Source: a virus. From it: 20,112 nucleotides of DNA. The DNA lies in IMG/VR virus record IMGVR_UViG_3300042321_001367, positions 1-20,112 of that record; one strand, given 5' to 3'. The notes under the pieces were generated by a model, which saw nothing but the letters and a program-made list of their open reading frames with translations, was not told the origin of the DNA and made no database searches. The position numbers and the translations under genes are program-made. Below, piece after piece: positions 1 to 8,031 of the stretch; positions within the stretch are counted from its first letter, which is position 1; the number at the start of each line of letters is the position of its first letter.

Positions 1-2
1 TA

Positions 3-776
3 AATTCTGGTTTATTGCCAGAAATAACAGATGTAAACCAAAGAGTATCGGTATTTGACGGACAAGATTTTAACGATGTTGGAGGAACAGTTTATTACTC
101 TATAATAGATTTAGATGTAGATTCAGAAGAAATAGATTCCATCAATCAATTAATAGAAGAAAAACAGATAATAGGTCTTTCCACCGAGTATTTGCCAAGT
201 GATGATTTTGTATGTAATTTAACTATATCTTGCTCATTTGATGCAAGAAAATCAAAATCTAATAAAAATATATTGAAGGATGAATTAATAGCTTCTATTG
301 AAGATCTTTATGGAACTAAGTTATTTTTCAACGATCTTTCAAAAAGTGATTTAATTTCAATCATAATCAATAAAGATAGAGGTCTTTCAGTCTCAGAATC
401 TGAAATCGTCTTTAGCGTTGATAAAAATATTGATTTATCTACCCAGAGAACTATAAGATTTTATAATGGAATTTTCTCAATCACTAGTGATTTGGTTTCA
501 ACAAATCTATCGACTTCTCAAGTTAAATTTAATAGCACATCCACTACAGTTCCTGGATTAAACGGATTCTATTACTTAGCTGCATATAATTCTTCTGGTA
601 CTCTAATAAAAAATAAAGTTGGAGTGTATAGCCCAAATACAGGCATGATTGTTTTCTACGATTCAGTTGTACCAGATTCAGCTTTTGATTTAATAATTTC
701 TCCGTCTGCATCTTCTATCGTAGCTATTAATAATATGGCTATAGAGTATTCAGTAAATTCTCTGACAATAACATGA
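3..776 (+). CDS. gp6: Baseplate wedge protein, gp6-like, C-terminal part (5' truncated by window edge)
   Basis: The reading frame is open back to base 3, so the gene almost certainly starts outside the window; a TTG at 15 is not a convincing start. About 257 residues are visible. T4 gp6 (660 aa) forms the inner wedge ring around the baseplate hub and belongs to the baseplate J family. The family resemblance lies in the last third. A short 'FYYLAAYNSSGTLI' strand pair is followed by 'YSPNTGMIVFYDS' and then 'IISPSASSIVAINN'. This matches the gp6 C-terminal pattern of a 'G.IDY.TG.I.L' turn followed by 'I...P.SSDI'. The stop overlaps the next start as ATGA, so the two genes are probably translationally coupled. 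Position ahead of gp7-like and gp8-like genes supports the call. The assignment rests on remembered family patterns, not on an alignment. Confidence 0.68.
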   Translation, partial: NSGLLPEITDVNQRVSVFDGQDFNDVGGTVYYSIIDLDVDSEEIDSINQLIEEKQIIGLSTEYLPSDDFVCNLTISCSFDARKSKSNKNILKDELIASIEDLYGTKLFFNDLSKSDLISIIINKDRGLSVSESEIVFSVDKNIDLSTQRTIRFYNGIFSITSDLVSTNLSTSQVKFNSTSTTVPGLNGFYYLAAYNSSGTLIKNKVGVYSPNTGMIVFYDSVVPDSAFDLIISPSASSIVAINNMAIEYSVNSLTIT

Positions 777-1531
777 TTTTATTCTTTAATCAAAATAAAG
801 ATCAAGTTTTTACAGTAAACCAGTTGGATACTAATGCTGGTGCTGAATATGCAATTAAGTTGATAAATTCAACATATAATCTTTCGGATACACTAAATCA
901 AAGAAGAAATTTTGCCTATTTTGTGGAAAATCAGTTTCCAAATTGGCTAATAAAAGATGTTGAACAAAACTCATCTTATAAGATTATTGATTTTATTCAA
1001 GAGTTATATAATTGGACATACGCTCCAAGCGGATTGGATTTATATCCAAACTTTGAGAATCTGCAAAATATTTTTTATACAAATGAAGATTCTTTGAGAA
1101 AAATATATGCATCGTTGTTTACTGATTTTGATTTTGATGATTTCACCGATTTACAAGCTCTAAGAGAATTTTTAATCTCAAATAAAGCTAAGTTTATTGA
1201 GAAAAAGGGTACTGAAAATTCTATAAAGTATTTCTTAGAAACATTCTTCAACAGTCAATTTAATGACTATAGCATAGAATATGGAGTAAATGATGTCTTT
1301 ATTTTGAATGATTCAAATACTAATGAAGATACTTTATCTGATGGTTCTTCTTTACAAGAGTTTTCTATCAGGCTTGAGGTTGATGTGGATGAAAAATATC
1401 AGGATGACATGATCAATTTGATGAAGCCTATGGGATTCAATTTTGACTTGGTAAAGGCTGAAACTAGCATTTACTCTGGTTCGGTTACAGGAACAGATAA
1501 AGTTGAGCCTTATGAAATAGTGGTTTCTTGA
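773..1531 (+). CDS. Baseplate wedge component in the gp7 / P2 gpI position
   Basis: This 252-residue soluble acidic protein starts inside the ATGA overlap with the gp6-like gene. Residues 138-159 carry a 'KAKFIEKKGTENSIKYFL' segment. It resembles the Lys-Gly-Thr-x-x-Ser-(I/L)-x-Tyr-Phe helix of phage tail protein I and of the matching part of T4-like wedge proteins, where J/gp6 dimers meet I/gp7. The N-terminal 130 residues are rich in aromatics and acidic residues, with no signal peptide or membrane segment. T4 gp7 is about 1032 residues, so if this is the gp7 equivalent it is reduced to roughly the P2-I core. The location between gp6-like and gp8-like genes is where gene 7 lies in T4. The family call is inferred from that one motif and from gene order. 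It could instead be a lineage-specific baseplate protein. Confidence 0.55.
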   Translation: MILFFNQNKDQVFTVNQLDTNAGAEYAIKLINSTYNLSDTLNQRRNFAYFVENQFPNWLIKDVEQNSSYKIIDFIQELYNWTYAPSGLDLYPNFENLQNIFYTNEDSLRKIYASLFTDFDFDDFTDLQALREFLISNKAKFIEKKGTENSIKYFLETFFNSQFNDYSIEYGVNDVFILNDSNTNEDTLSDGSSLQEFSIRLEVDVDEKYQDDMINLMKPMGFNFDLVKAETSIYSGSVTGTDKVEPYEIVVS

Positions 1532-1533
1532 TC

Positions 1534-1541
1534 TATAAATA
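1534..1541 (+). promoter_or_regulatory. T4-type late promoter box TATAAATA before gp8
   Basis: The sequence is an exact match to the T4 late consensus TATAAATA. It lies just after the gp7-like stop codon and ends five bases before the gp8 ATG. No Shine-Dalgarno-like purine run is present before that ATG. If used as in T4, initiation would fall at or within a base or two of the ATG. The motif is seen; its use is inferred. Confidence 0.6.
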
Positions 1542-1546
1542 ACTGT

Positions 1547-3418
1547 ATGCCAAACGATTCGTCATCAAGATATTCATCATCTATTGAAAAATTCATAAAT
1601 AGTGCCATAGCTAATGATTACTATATTGGCTTAGGTGTAGAATCTATTGGTTACGAAGATCATGATACCAGACTTAATAAAAAGGTATCAAATGTAGCCA
1701 GCCTTATTAAGAGAGTAAAAATAAGCGAAATTAATGCTGCATTCGAAAGAAATTCGTGGTCTGAAGGCAAATCATTCAAAGTTTTTGATTCTACTGATCC
1801 AGATATAAAAAGCAGCACATGCTACAATTCATCTACAAATGAACTATTTCTTTGCATAGAGAATGAATCAAATAATGTTTTTAGTAGAAGAGATCTTAAT
1901 AATAGATCAAAATTTGCTCCATCTGGATCAAATGGAACTATTATTCAAATGGGCGATGGGTATAAATGGTTAAAAATTAATTATGATCCATCACCAATAT
2001 CCACAAGTTACATCAAAATTTTTGGAATAGAATCTTTACAGAACTTTAAGGGATATACTGCTGATTCCCAGGGGCCTACAGCAGCCGCAACAACTCTCCA
2101 CGGGGCATCTGGGCTAACATATGGAACATGCTGCCTATATGTCAAGGAAGCCTTTATTGAGCCTATTACAGGCAAAACATATGCTGCTGGAGATATTTTA
2201 GCTGCTTATAAAGTACCTAATGCTTGGAGTTGTGACTTATTAGGTTCTTTGACTAATCTGCAACCAGTATTTAAAACTAGTGTTACTGGAACTGAATATG
2301 GAGGCTTTTATAATATTTCTAGTACTGCTGGATGTGCTCCATGCGATGCCACAAATACAAATGTAACACCAATTCTATCTTACTCTTCTGGTGGATCTGC
2401 TGGATATTCTTCATCTGATTCGTTTAAGAAAAATTACGAAATTTTATCTTCAATTCCTTCTGGATGTATAATAAATGCAGTTTTAAATACTGATTCAACA
2501 ATAAATTATTATGTCAGTGAAGAACGACCAGAAATTTTACTTTCTGTCGATGGTAATATTGGTTCTTGCAAAGCCTATTTGAAGACTGAATATGTTGGTG
2601 GAACCAATGGCTGGAAGGTAATAGGAATAGAGATTGAAAATCAGTTAACAAGTAGCAATATCACATATGTCGAACCAATAAATCTTGTTACTGCTATAGG
2701 AAGTGCCTCTGAAGGTAAATTTTCAAAACTATTAGCAGCAATACAATTTAATTTATCTCCGATCACAAAGACCGGAGAATCATACCTATCAATTTATGAT
2801 TTATTAAGAACTAAGCTCCTGTCAGTTACATCGAATATCAATTCGACAGATATTCAAACTTACATAACGACTGCTGGAGCTACATTCAATTATTCAAGCG
2901 CATTCTTAATCGGAAATGTAAAAAATTCAAGTAGCTATAAGCTTGCTCCCAAGGTTTATAGAAATTATACAGAATTTGCAAAAGCCAGTTCTACTGTAAA
3001 GATTGAGTCTATTGAAGGTAGTATAAATGATATTACCTTTGAAACTACATGCACTGATATAGCGTCATCTTTGATTGCTGATGATTATTTCATCAGCAAA
3101 GCTGGATTTGATAAGAGCATAGGAGATGGTTCAACTGAATTTGAGCCATTCAAGGCAGTATCAAGCTATAATTTAGGATTTGATAATGTCTCTGCCGGAA
3201 ATACCACAGGAACATTTGAGCTTTCTCACTACTCATCTTACTCTTTAACTTCTGGCAATACTTATTACTACGAAGATGTTGGTAGTACTGGTGGTATTTT
3301 CCAGATAACAGGGGTTACGGCAAGTTCAATAAATATATCTGATTGTGATGTTCTTTTCGCCACTGACACCACATTCAACGAGTCAAAAACATCACTAACC
3401 CTAATTTTCAATATCTAA
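1547..3418 (+). CDS. gp8: Baseplate wedge protein, gp8-like (enlarged)
   Basis: The product has 623 residues. T4 gp8 (334 aa) is a dimeric wedge protein connecting the inner baseplate to its periphery. Diagnostic similarity is seen in residues 124-145. There 'APSGSNGTIIQMGDGYKWL' parallels the T4 gp8 stretch '.G.IEPGDGYVWEYLFEI'. An earlier segment, 'TNELFLCIENESNN' near residues 97-110, matches the position where gp8 reads 'Y.V..CL'. The extreme C-terminus 'LTLIFNI' resembles T4's 'INILFTF'. The middle, roughly residues 160-540, is far longer than in T4 and rich in Ser, Thr, Gly, Asn and Tyr. It looks like inserted beta-rich decoration domains. Cysteines are frequent between residues 190 and 310. 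The start at the first ATG after the upstream gene is supported by the adjacent late promoter box. Confidence is good for the family and lower for what the extra domains do. Confidence 0.72.
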   Translation: MPNDSSSRYSSSIEKFINSAIANDYYIGLGVESIGYEDHDTRLNKKVSNVASLIKRVKISEINAAFERNSWSEGKSFKVFDSTDPDIKSSTCYNSSTNELFLCIENESNNVFSRRDLNNRSKFAPSGSNGTIIQMGDGYKWLKINYDPSPISTSYIKIFGIESLQNFKGYTADSQGPTAAATTLHGASGLTYGTCCLYVKEAFIEPITGKTYAAGDILAAYKVPNAWSCDLLGSLTNLQPVFKTSVTGTEYGGFYNISSTAGCAPCDATNTNVTPILSYSSGGSAGYSSSDSFKKNYEILSSIPSGCIINAVLNTDSTINYYVSEERPEILLSVDGNIGSCKAYLKTEYVGGTNGWKVIGIEIENQLTSSNITYVEPINLVTAIGSASEGKFSKLLAAIQFNLSPITKTGESYLSIYDLLRTKLLSVTSNINSTDIQTYITTAGATFNYSSAFLIGNVKNSSSYKLAPKVYRNYTEFAKASSTVKIESIEGSINDITFETTCTDIASSLIADDYFISKAGFDKSIGDGSTEFEPFKAVSSYNLGFDNVSAGNTTGTFELSHYSSYSLTSGNTYYYEDVGSTGGIFQITGVTASSINISDCDVLFATDTTFNESKTSLTLIFNI

Positions 3419-3419
3419 A

Positions 3420-4130
3420 ATGAGCACTAATTACCCATTTGACGATCAATTCCCGTTAACCAACTACCCATATTCCAGTAGATCTTGGGGGTTGAATGTA
3501 GATTCTGACACAAAGAAGAATTATAATTTTGTTGGATTTAAGCCAAAGTCTAGATTACAGGCTTCGGAACTAAACGAGATTCAAGAAATTTTTGCAATGC
3601 AAAATACTCTTAATCTTAACATGATTAGAGAATGGTTTAATGAGATCAATGGAACTACTTGCGACGGTCCTGCTTGGAACGGGGCAACACCACTATTTCC
3701 TAAGTCTCATCCATCTGGGGGTACATTCGAAGCCCTGGTTGGTTATACCTACACAGGTACTGGCGGCATAACTTTAACCTTTAATGAAGGATGGTATTTG
3801 ATTACTCTTGATTCTGGAATCAAGCAGTGGATTTATCTAAACAGCGAAAAAAATACAAATATAGTCCCAACATCTACTGTTCAGTATTATTCAGGCCTTT
3901 CATTTAGCTCGGATTATATCGATTGCACAGAAGATACTAGCCTTCTTGATAATTCTTCTGGTTCACCTAGCCAGTCTATCTGCGGTGCTGATCGTTATCA
4001 AATCAATTTCACTACAGCTGGGATTACTGGTGTAACTGGATTTAACGAAGGTACATTCCAAAAAGTAGTAAAATTCACCTTGACAGGTTCCACATTATCT
4101 GTAAGTTATATTAATGGTTTAACTATTTAA
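3420..4130 (+). CDS. Baseplate/fibre-associated structural protein (putative)
   Basis: The product has 236 residues and starts one base after the gp8 stop. Residues 37-62 read 'FVGFKPKSRLQASELNEIQ' followed by 'EIFAMQ'. This recalls the 'F.PG..VQA.ELN.IQ..L..Q' opening helix of many phage fibre and baseplate proteins (DUF4815-type), and it also fits the N-terminal helix region of T4 gp9, the long-tail-fibre socket. The rest is Gly/Thr/Ser/Tyr-rich beta-type sequence, including 'TGTGGITLTFNEGWYLITLDSG', with two Cys at about residues 171 and 189. There is no signal peptide or membrane segment. Position directly after gp8 corresponds to where T4 carries genes 9 and 10, so a gp9-like or fibre-anchoring role is reasonable, but I do not see enough to name it gp9. 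Confidence 0.5.
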   Translation: MSTNYPFDDQFPLTNYPYSSRSWGLNVDSDTKKNYNFVGFKPKSRLQASELNEIQEIFAMQNTLNLNMIREWFNEINGTTCDGPAWNGATPLFPKSHPSGGTFEALVGYTYTGTGGITLTFNEGWYLITLDSGIKQWIYLNSEKNTNIVPTSTVQYYSGLSFSSDYIDCTEDTSLLDNSSGSPSQSICGADRYQINFTTAGITGVTGFNEGTFQKVVKFTLTGSTLSVSYINGLTI

Positions 4131-4144
4131 AATAGGAATATTTT

Positions 4145-4768
4145 ATGATGAAGAAAAAGCCTTGCGGTTGCGGAAACAGTAATCCTAAAAAAATAGAAAA
4201 AATAGAAAAAAAAGAAATAATCAGAGAAGAAAAAAATTTTTCTGAAACTCCTTTAACTCACGGAAATTCTATTATGAGAGGTATTAGCATGGTTCAAAGC
4301 TATGCGATATCTTTAATTTCTCGCGGAATATCTGCAAAAAAGGTAGAACCCACAACAAAAAAACTTAGATCATTGAGTTGTTTTGGAAATAAAGACGATG
4401 GTGGTGATTTGCCCCCATGCTCCCATTTAATTAAATCTGAAACTGAAGGTAAATTTTATTGTGGTGCTTGCGGATGCGGGGATAAAAAAACCACATGGTT
4501 AAATGGAAAAGATACAGAATATAGCAAATTAGATTATCCAATTTTAACTTGTCCAATAACAATGCCAGGTTTTAATAATTATTCTCCTAGTACTCCAGAC
4601 GAATGGAAAGAACCTATTACTAGAAAAAAATATATTGAAACCATGAGAATGGCTGATGTAACTAAAGTTGATATTTCAATAAATGAAATACCGCTATCTG
4701 TTTTAGAAATATTACAAAAGATGCAACAGAATAGCGATGAAAAAAATAATGGCCAACAAGATGCATAA
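4145..4768 (+). CDS. Cysteine-rich protein of unknown function, possibly metal-binding
   Basis: I do not recognise this 207-residue protein. It opens with Lys-rich 'MMKKKPCGCGN' and then a strongly charged Lys/Glu stretch (residues 15-30). Cysteines lie at 7, 9, 79, 92, 106, 109, 111 and 136, with His94 next to Cys92 as 'PPCSHL'. The core 'YCGACGCGDKKTTWL' (105-119), followed by 'YPILTCPITMPGF', looks like a zinc-ribbon or other metal-binding knuckle. The C-terminal 40 residues are predicted helical and end in 'LEILQKMQQN'. A purine-rich AGGAAT lies 7-12 bases before the ATG as a modest ribosome site. It sits between baseplate and neck genes in the same orientation, so a structural or assembly role is possible. 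No function is assigned. Confidence 0.8.
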   Translation: MMKKKPCGCGNSNPKKIEKIEKKEIIREEKNFSETPLTHGNSIMRGISMVQSYAISLISRGISAKKVEPTTKKLRSLSCFGNKDDGGDLPPCSHLIKSETEGKFYCGACGCGDKKTTWLNGKDTEYSKLDYPILTCPITMPGFNNYSPSTPDEWKEPITRKKYIETMRMADVTKVDISINEIPLSVLEILQKMQQNSDEKNNGQQDA

Positions 4769-4771
4769 ATA
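4764..4771 (+). promoter_or_regulatory. Late promoter box CATAAATA before gp13
   Basis: CATAAATA is one base from the T4 late consensus and fits the looser NATAAATA form described for T4-like cyanophages. It overlaps the stop codon of the Cys-rich gene and ends six bases before the gp13 ATG. There is no Shine-Dalgarno-like run. Inferred start of transcription would be at about the ATG itself. Confidence 0.5.
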
Positions 4772-4777
4772 ATCTAA

Positions 4778-5581
4778 ATGGCCAAACCAAATTCAAAAGA
4801 ATCACTTATTGAATACACTTTTAGGAAGCTCGGAGCACCTGTAGTCGAAATAAATGTCGATTATCAGCAAGCATTAGATCGTCTTGATGATGCTCTAGAA
4901 TTCTTTTCAGAGCGTCATTTTGATGGCGTAGAAAAAGCATATTTTTCATATCAATTAACAGATACTGATATAACCAATAAGTATATTAATACAAATAATT
5001 TTGGTCCAATTGTAGGTGCTTCTGGTGGAAATCCAAACGGATATGATGTTTTATCAATAATTAGAGTTTTCCCTTTCGGGACATTGAATACGAATGAACT
5101 TTTTGATGTCAGATATCAATTAGCTTTAAATGATGTGTATGGTATTAATACCAATCTAGGATTTGTAAATTCTACTCCTATTGCAAATTTTGATCTTACT
5201 AAACGGTACATTCGTCTTATTGAGATGATGTTCGATCCAGAAAGAACAATTCGTTTTAATAAAGTAACAAATAAACTTTATATTGAAACTGATTGGACTG
5301 CTTTAAAGGCTGGTACTTACATAGCAGTAGAAGCTTATGTAAATTTAAATCCAGATTTATATCCAGAAATTTACAATGATAGGATGTTAAAAAAGTATTT
5401 TACTGCTCTGGTCAAGAAGCAATGGGGACAAAATTTATCTAAGTTTGATGGTGTTGCTCTTCCAGGTGGAGTTCAATTGAGAGGCGGAACAATATTAACA
5501 GAAGCAGAAAGAGAAATACAGCTTTTGGAAGATCAGATTATTTCTGCGTATGAACTTCCACCAGATATGATGACGGGTTAA
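4778..5581 (+). CDS. gp13: Neck protein gp13 (head completion)
   Basis: gp13 joins the head-tail connector below the portal and, with gp14, lets tails attach to filled heads. The 267-residue product carries the typical opening of the T4-like family, 'FRKLGAPVVEINVD' at residues 15-28. Next comes 'RLDDALEFFSERHFDGVEKAYF' (in two parts, residues 35-56); cyanophage gp13 has 'R.DEAL.YY...H.DG.EK.Y' here. The C-terminus 'YELPPDMMTG' also fits the family's 'LP.DFMTG' ending. T4 gp13 is 309 residues, so this is slightly short, as in cyanophages. gp14 follows after a single base. The ATG is the only plausible start after the upstream stop. Confidence 0.9.
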   Translation: MAKPNSKESLIEYTFRKLGAPVVEINVDYQQALDRLDDALEFFSERHFDGVEKAYFSYQLTDTDITNKYINTNNFGPIVGASGGNPNGYDVLSIIRVFPFGTLNTNELFDVRYQLALNDVYGINTNLGFVNSTPIANFDLTKRYIRLIEMMFDPERTIRFNKVTNKLYIETDWTALKAGTYIAVEAYVNLNPDLYPEIYNDRMLKKYFTALVKKQWGQNLSKFDGVALPGGVQLRGGTILTEAEREIQLLEDQIISAYELPPDMMTG

Positions 5582-5582
5582 T

Positions 5583-6521
5583 ATGGCGTTAAATCCATAC
5601 TTTAGATTTCAATCAACAGAACAAGATGTTGCCGAAACAAACATCATTGAAATTATTCGTATGATGGGAAAGAATGTATATTACATTCCAAGAGAAAATG
5701 TTCAGCTTGATAGATTATTCGGTGAAGATCCTCTAACTAAATTCACAAAAGCCTATCAAATTGAGATGTATGTTGCGTCTGTATCTGGATTTCAAGGAGC
5801 GGATGTTGTCACTAAATTTGGCCTTGAAATCAAGGATACTTTAAATTTAATTGTAAGTAAAAAAAGATTTACTAAAGAAGTAACAGAAAAAAATCAAACG
5901 ATTATTCGTCCTAGGGAAGGAGATATAATCTATTTTCCTTTATCAAAGACTATGTTTGAAATTAATTTTGTTGAGCATGAATTGCCATTCTATCAATTGG
6001 ATAAAAATTATGTGTTTACATTATCATGCGAAACATTTGCATATTCTATGGAAAAATTTGAAACTGGTACACAGGAAGTGGATGCTATTACAAATTTCAA
6101 GCAAACTATATACAATTTCTTGATTGGTGCTACAGCCAATGGCTTCACATCTGCATTCAATCAGACAATTCGCGGAGAAAAGGTCTTTGTACCAGGAACT
6201 ATATCAGGTACAACATCTTTCTTCAGAATATTGGATTTGGATCTTTCTGGAAAGACTCTAACAGCAGAGTTGCTATCTCTAGACGGAATAACATTCTCCA
6301 ATCCAACGCAACTTACAAGTTCAGTTTCCGGTGTTACATTTGAAATCAAGAGCTATAGCAGCAATAACTCGTATGGAACAATTAATACTGTTCTTCAAGA
6401 TAATGCTGGTGAAGTACCACCATTTGATTATCAGCGTGGATTTACTGGATCTGGTAGCAAGTATGAAGATCCTATAATTAATTTCACGGATGTAGATCCT
6501 TTCTCAGAAGGTAATTACTAA
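5583..6521 (+). CDS. gp14: Neck protein gp14 (head completion)
   Basis: gp14 works with gp13 to finish the neck after DNA packaging. The 312-residue product begins 'MALNPYFRFQSTEQDVAE', a typical gp14 opening (N-P-Y-F followed by E-Q.L...L..E.I...G). The conserved 'GKNVYYIPRE' at about 29-38 and 'EDPLTKFTKAYQIEMYV' at about 48-64 match the family's 'G.d.yYiPR' and 'ED..s.F..ay.iE.Yi' blocks. 'REGDIIYFP' near residues 112-120 is another hallmark. The C-terminal third, with 'FDYQRG' and 'DPIINFTDVDPFSEGNY', is typical of the cyanophage-type protein and longer than T4's 256-residue form. The stop and the gp15 start share one base. Confidence 0.9.
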   Translation: MALNPYFRFQSTEQDVAETNIIEIIRMMGKNVYYIPRENVQLDRLFGEDPLTKFTKAYQIEMYVASVSGFQGADVVTKFGLEIKDTLNLIVSKKRFTKEVTEKNQTIIRPREGDIIYFPLSKTMFEINFVEHELPFYQLDKNYVFTLSCETFAYSMEKFETGTQEVDAITNFKQTIYNFLIGATANGFTSAFNQTIRGEKVFVPGTISGTTSFFRILDLDLSGKTLTAELLSLDGITFSNPTQLTSSVSGVTFEIKSYSSNNSYGTINTVLQDNAGEVPPFDYQRGFTGSGSKYEDPIINFTDVDPFSEGNY

Positions 6522-7612
6522 TGTTTAACGCATTTAATAATCAATCTATAAGAAAATTAGTTGTAGCATTTGGTTCTTTATTTGATGAGATCTATGTTAT
6601 AAGAAAAAATAATACAACAAATGTTGAAGAAAAATATAAGGTTCCTATTACTTTTTCTTCAAAGGAAAAGTTCTTGAGAAGATTAGAATCAACATCTTCT
6701 ATTTCAGAAGGTGTAAAAACGCAGATAAATTTACCTTATATAAGTTTTGATATTGGTGGAATTGCTTATGATAGCAACAGAAAAAGAAACAAGCTTAGAG
6801 TAGCTTCAACTTCAGAAACAAACGAAGAAACTGGAGAAACAACCACATATAAAACATTTGCAGAAACACCAGTTTCTATAGGTTTAAATTTATTCTTTTA
6901 CACAAGAAATTTGGATGAACTTTTTCAGATAATAGAACAAGTTACTGCATATTTCAATCCAGAATTTAATATTAGATTGAATTTTAATGAAATTCATAAG
7001 AATATAAATGTACCAATATCAATGAGGGATGTTAGAATATCTGATGATCATGAAGGGGCTTTAAATTCCAGAAGAACAATAATTGGAACCATAAATTTTG
7101 TGGCTTCAAGCTATTTGTTTGGGGAAATAAAATCTGGATCTTCTATTTCCACTTTTACTTTCAATATCGATGAAGATCCAGATGATACAGCATATGCGGC
7201 TTTATTAAATTCTCAAACATCTAATATAATTTTAAATCCTGATTATTTAAATCAGACTTATAATTTAACAGGAACTTCAGATCCCACATTCATAAGTAAA
7301 TTTACTTGGACTGAAAATAATGTAACTGAAGATTTTACAAAAATTTTACTTTATGATGCTGTTACTAATGAATCCATAGGTTCTATCAAAATTCTAGCCA
7401 ATACTTTGACTTTAAATCAAACTGATGTTGGGTATTTTACTAAACAATTAGCACTTGCAGTAAATGAAGATCCATATGATACTGTTCCATGTGTTATTCC
7501 TGGTATTGTTTTAATAGATTATCAAAAACCAAAATATTATTTTAAGATTTCTAATGGACAAGTAAGCACAACTTTCCCGGCAAAAATAAATACTATATCT
7601 GTTTGTACTTGA
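6521..7612 (+). CDS. gp15: Tail terminator / sheath-stabilising protein gp15
   Basis: gp15 forms the ring at the head-proximal end of the tail that holds the sheath in the extended state and docks to gp13/gp14. The 363-residue product opens with 'FNNQSIRKLVVAFGSLFDEI'. It is followed by 'YVIRKN...' and then 'KVPITFSSKEKFLRRLE' at about 41-57, the signature gp15 block (R.y...FG.lF.di...R, kVPi.y..K.k.l.R). 'INLPYISFDIGGIAYDSNRK' at about 68-87 matches the 'lP.m.FE...i.YD..RK' block. The C-terminal 110 residues after 'DEDPDD' extend beyond T4 gp15 (272 aa) and contain an extra beta-rich region. The start shares its first base with the gp14 stop, giving close coupling. Confidence 0.9.
   Translation: MFNAFNNQSIRKLVVAFGSLFDEIYVIRKNNTTNVEEKYKVPITFSSKEKFLRRLESTSSISEGVKTQINLPYISFDIGGIAYDSNRKRNKLRVASTSETNEETGETTTYKTFAETPVSIGLNLFFYTRNLDELFQIIEQVTAYFNPEFNIRLNFNEIHKNINVPISMRDVRISDDHEGALNSRRTIIGTINFVASSYLFGEIKSGSSISTFTFNIDEDPDDTAYAALLNSQTSNIILNPDYLNQTYNLTGTSDPTFISKFTWTENNVTEDFTKILLYDAVTNESIGSIKILANTLTLNQTDVGYFTKQLALAVNEDPYDTVPCVIPGIVLIDYQKPKYYFKISNGQVSTTFPAKINTISVCT
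7585..7592 (+). promoter_or_regulatory. Possible late promoter box AATAAATA before gp16
   Basis: AATAAATA inside the last codons of gp15 lies 22 bases before the gp16 ATG. It matches seven of eight positions of the T4 late box. In DNA this AT-rich such a match can occur by chance, so this is only a candidate. Confidence 0.25.
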
Positions 7613-7614
7613 TT

Positions 7615-8031
7615 ATGAATGAACTAAATGAATTTTTTAATATAAAACCTACAGAAAACGCTAGCAAAGAAATTCAAGAAATCCCAGAAAAGGATTTTGA
7701 ATATGCCAAGCGTAATATGTACGACATCATTGAGAAGTCAAAGCTTGCTCTTGAGGGTATTATGAAGGTTGCCACTGAAGGCGATTCTCCAAGAGCATAT
7801 GAGGTAGTAACTCAAATGCTGAAAACCATGTCAGAGATCAACAAAGATCTTATAGATCTTGAGAAGATAAAGAACGAAGCAAATAAGACTACTATAAAAA
7901 CAACGAATAATAATTCATTCTTCATAGGCTCTACTAGTGATTTACAGGATCTAATCAATCCTGAAAGAAGCAAGAATAAAGCTATAGAAATGATTGATGC
8001 GAAGGTGGTAGAGGATGTCAAGGAAGTTTAA
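7615..8031 (+). CDS. gp16: Terminase small subunit gp16
   Basis: gp16 is the ring-forming regulator that loads and stimulates the gp17 packaging motor. I place the start at the ATG at 7615, giving 138 residues. A TTG four codons upstream overlaps the gp15 stop and has no better ribosome site. Sequence blocks in order: 'DFEYAKRNMYDIIEKSKLAL' (T4: DDYGVVRRNMHFQQQ), 'GDSPRAYEVVTQMLKTM' (T4: ADSPRHMEVFATLMGQM), a Lys/Glu-rich coiled-coil helix with 'INKDLIDLEKI', and near the C-terminus 'FFIGSTSDLQDLI' (T4: VFMGSPTELMDEI). T4 gp16 is 164 residues. The gene overlaps the start of gp17 by 17 bases, the usual arrangement for the two terminase subunits. Confidence 0.92.
   Translation: MNELNEFFNIKPTENASKEIQEIPEKDFEYAKRNMYDIIEKSKLALEGIMKVATEGDSPRAYEVVTQMLKTMSEINKDLIDLEKIKNEANKTTIKTTNNNSFFIGSTSDLQDLINPERSKNKAIEMIDAKVVEDVKEV

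Noticed and set aside
7603-7614. TTG start for gp16 four codons upstream
   Set aside because: The ATG at 7615 is closer to the conserved start and avoids overlap with the gp15 stop. No ribosome site favours the TTG.
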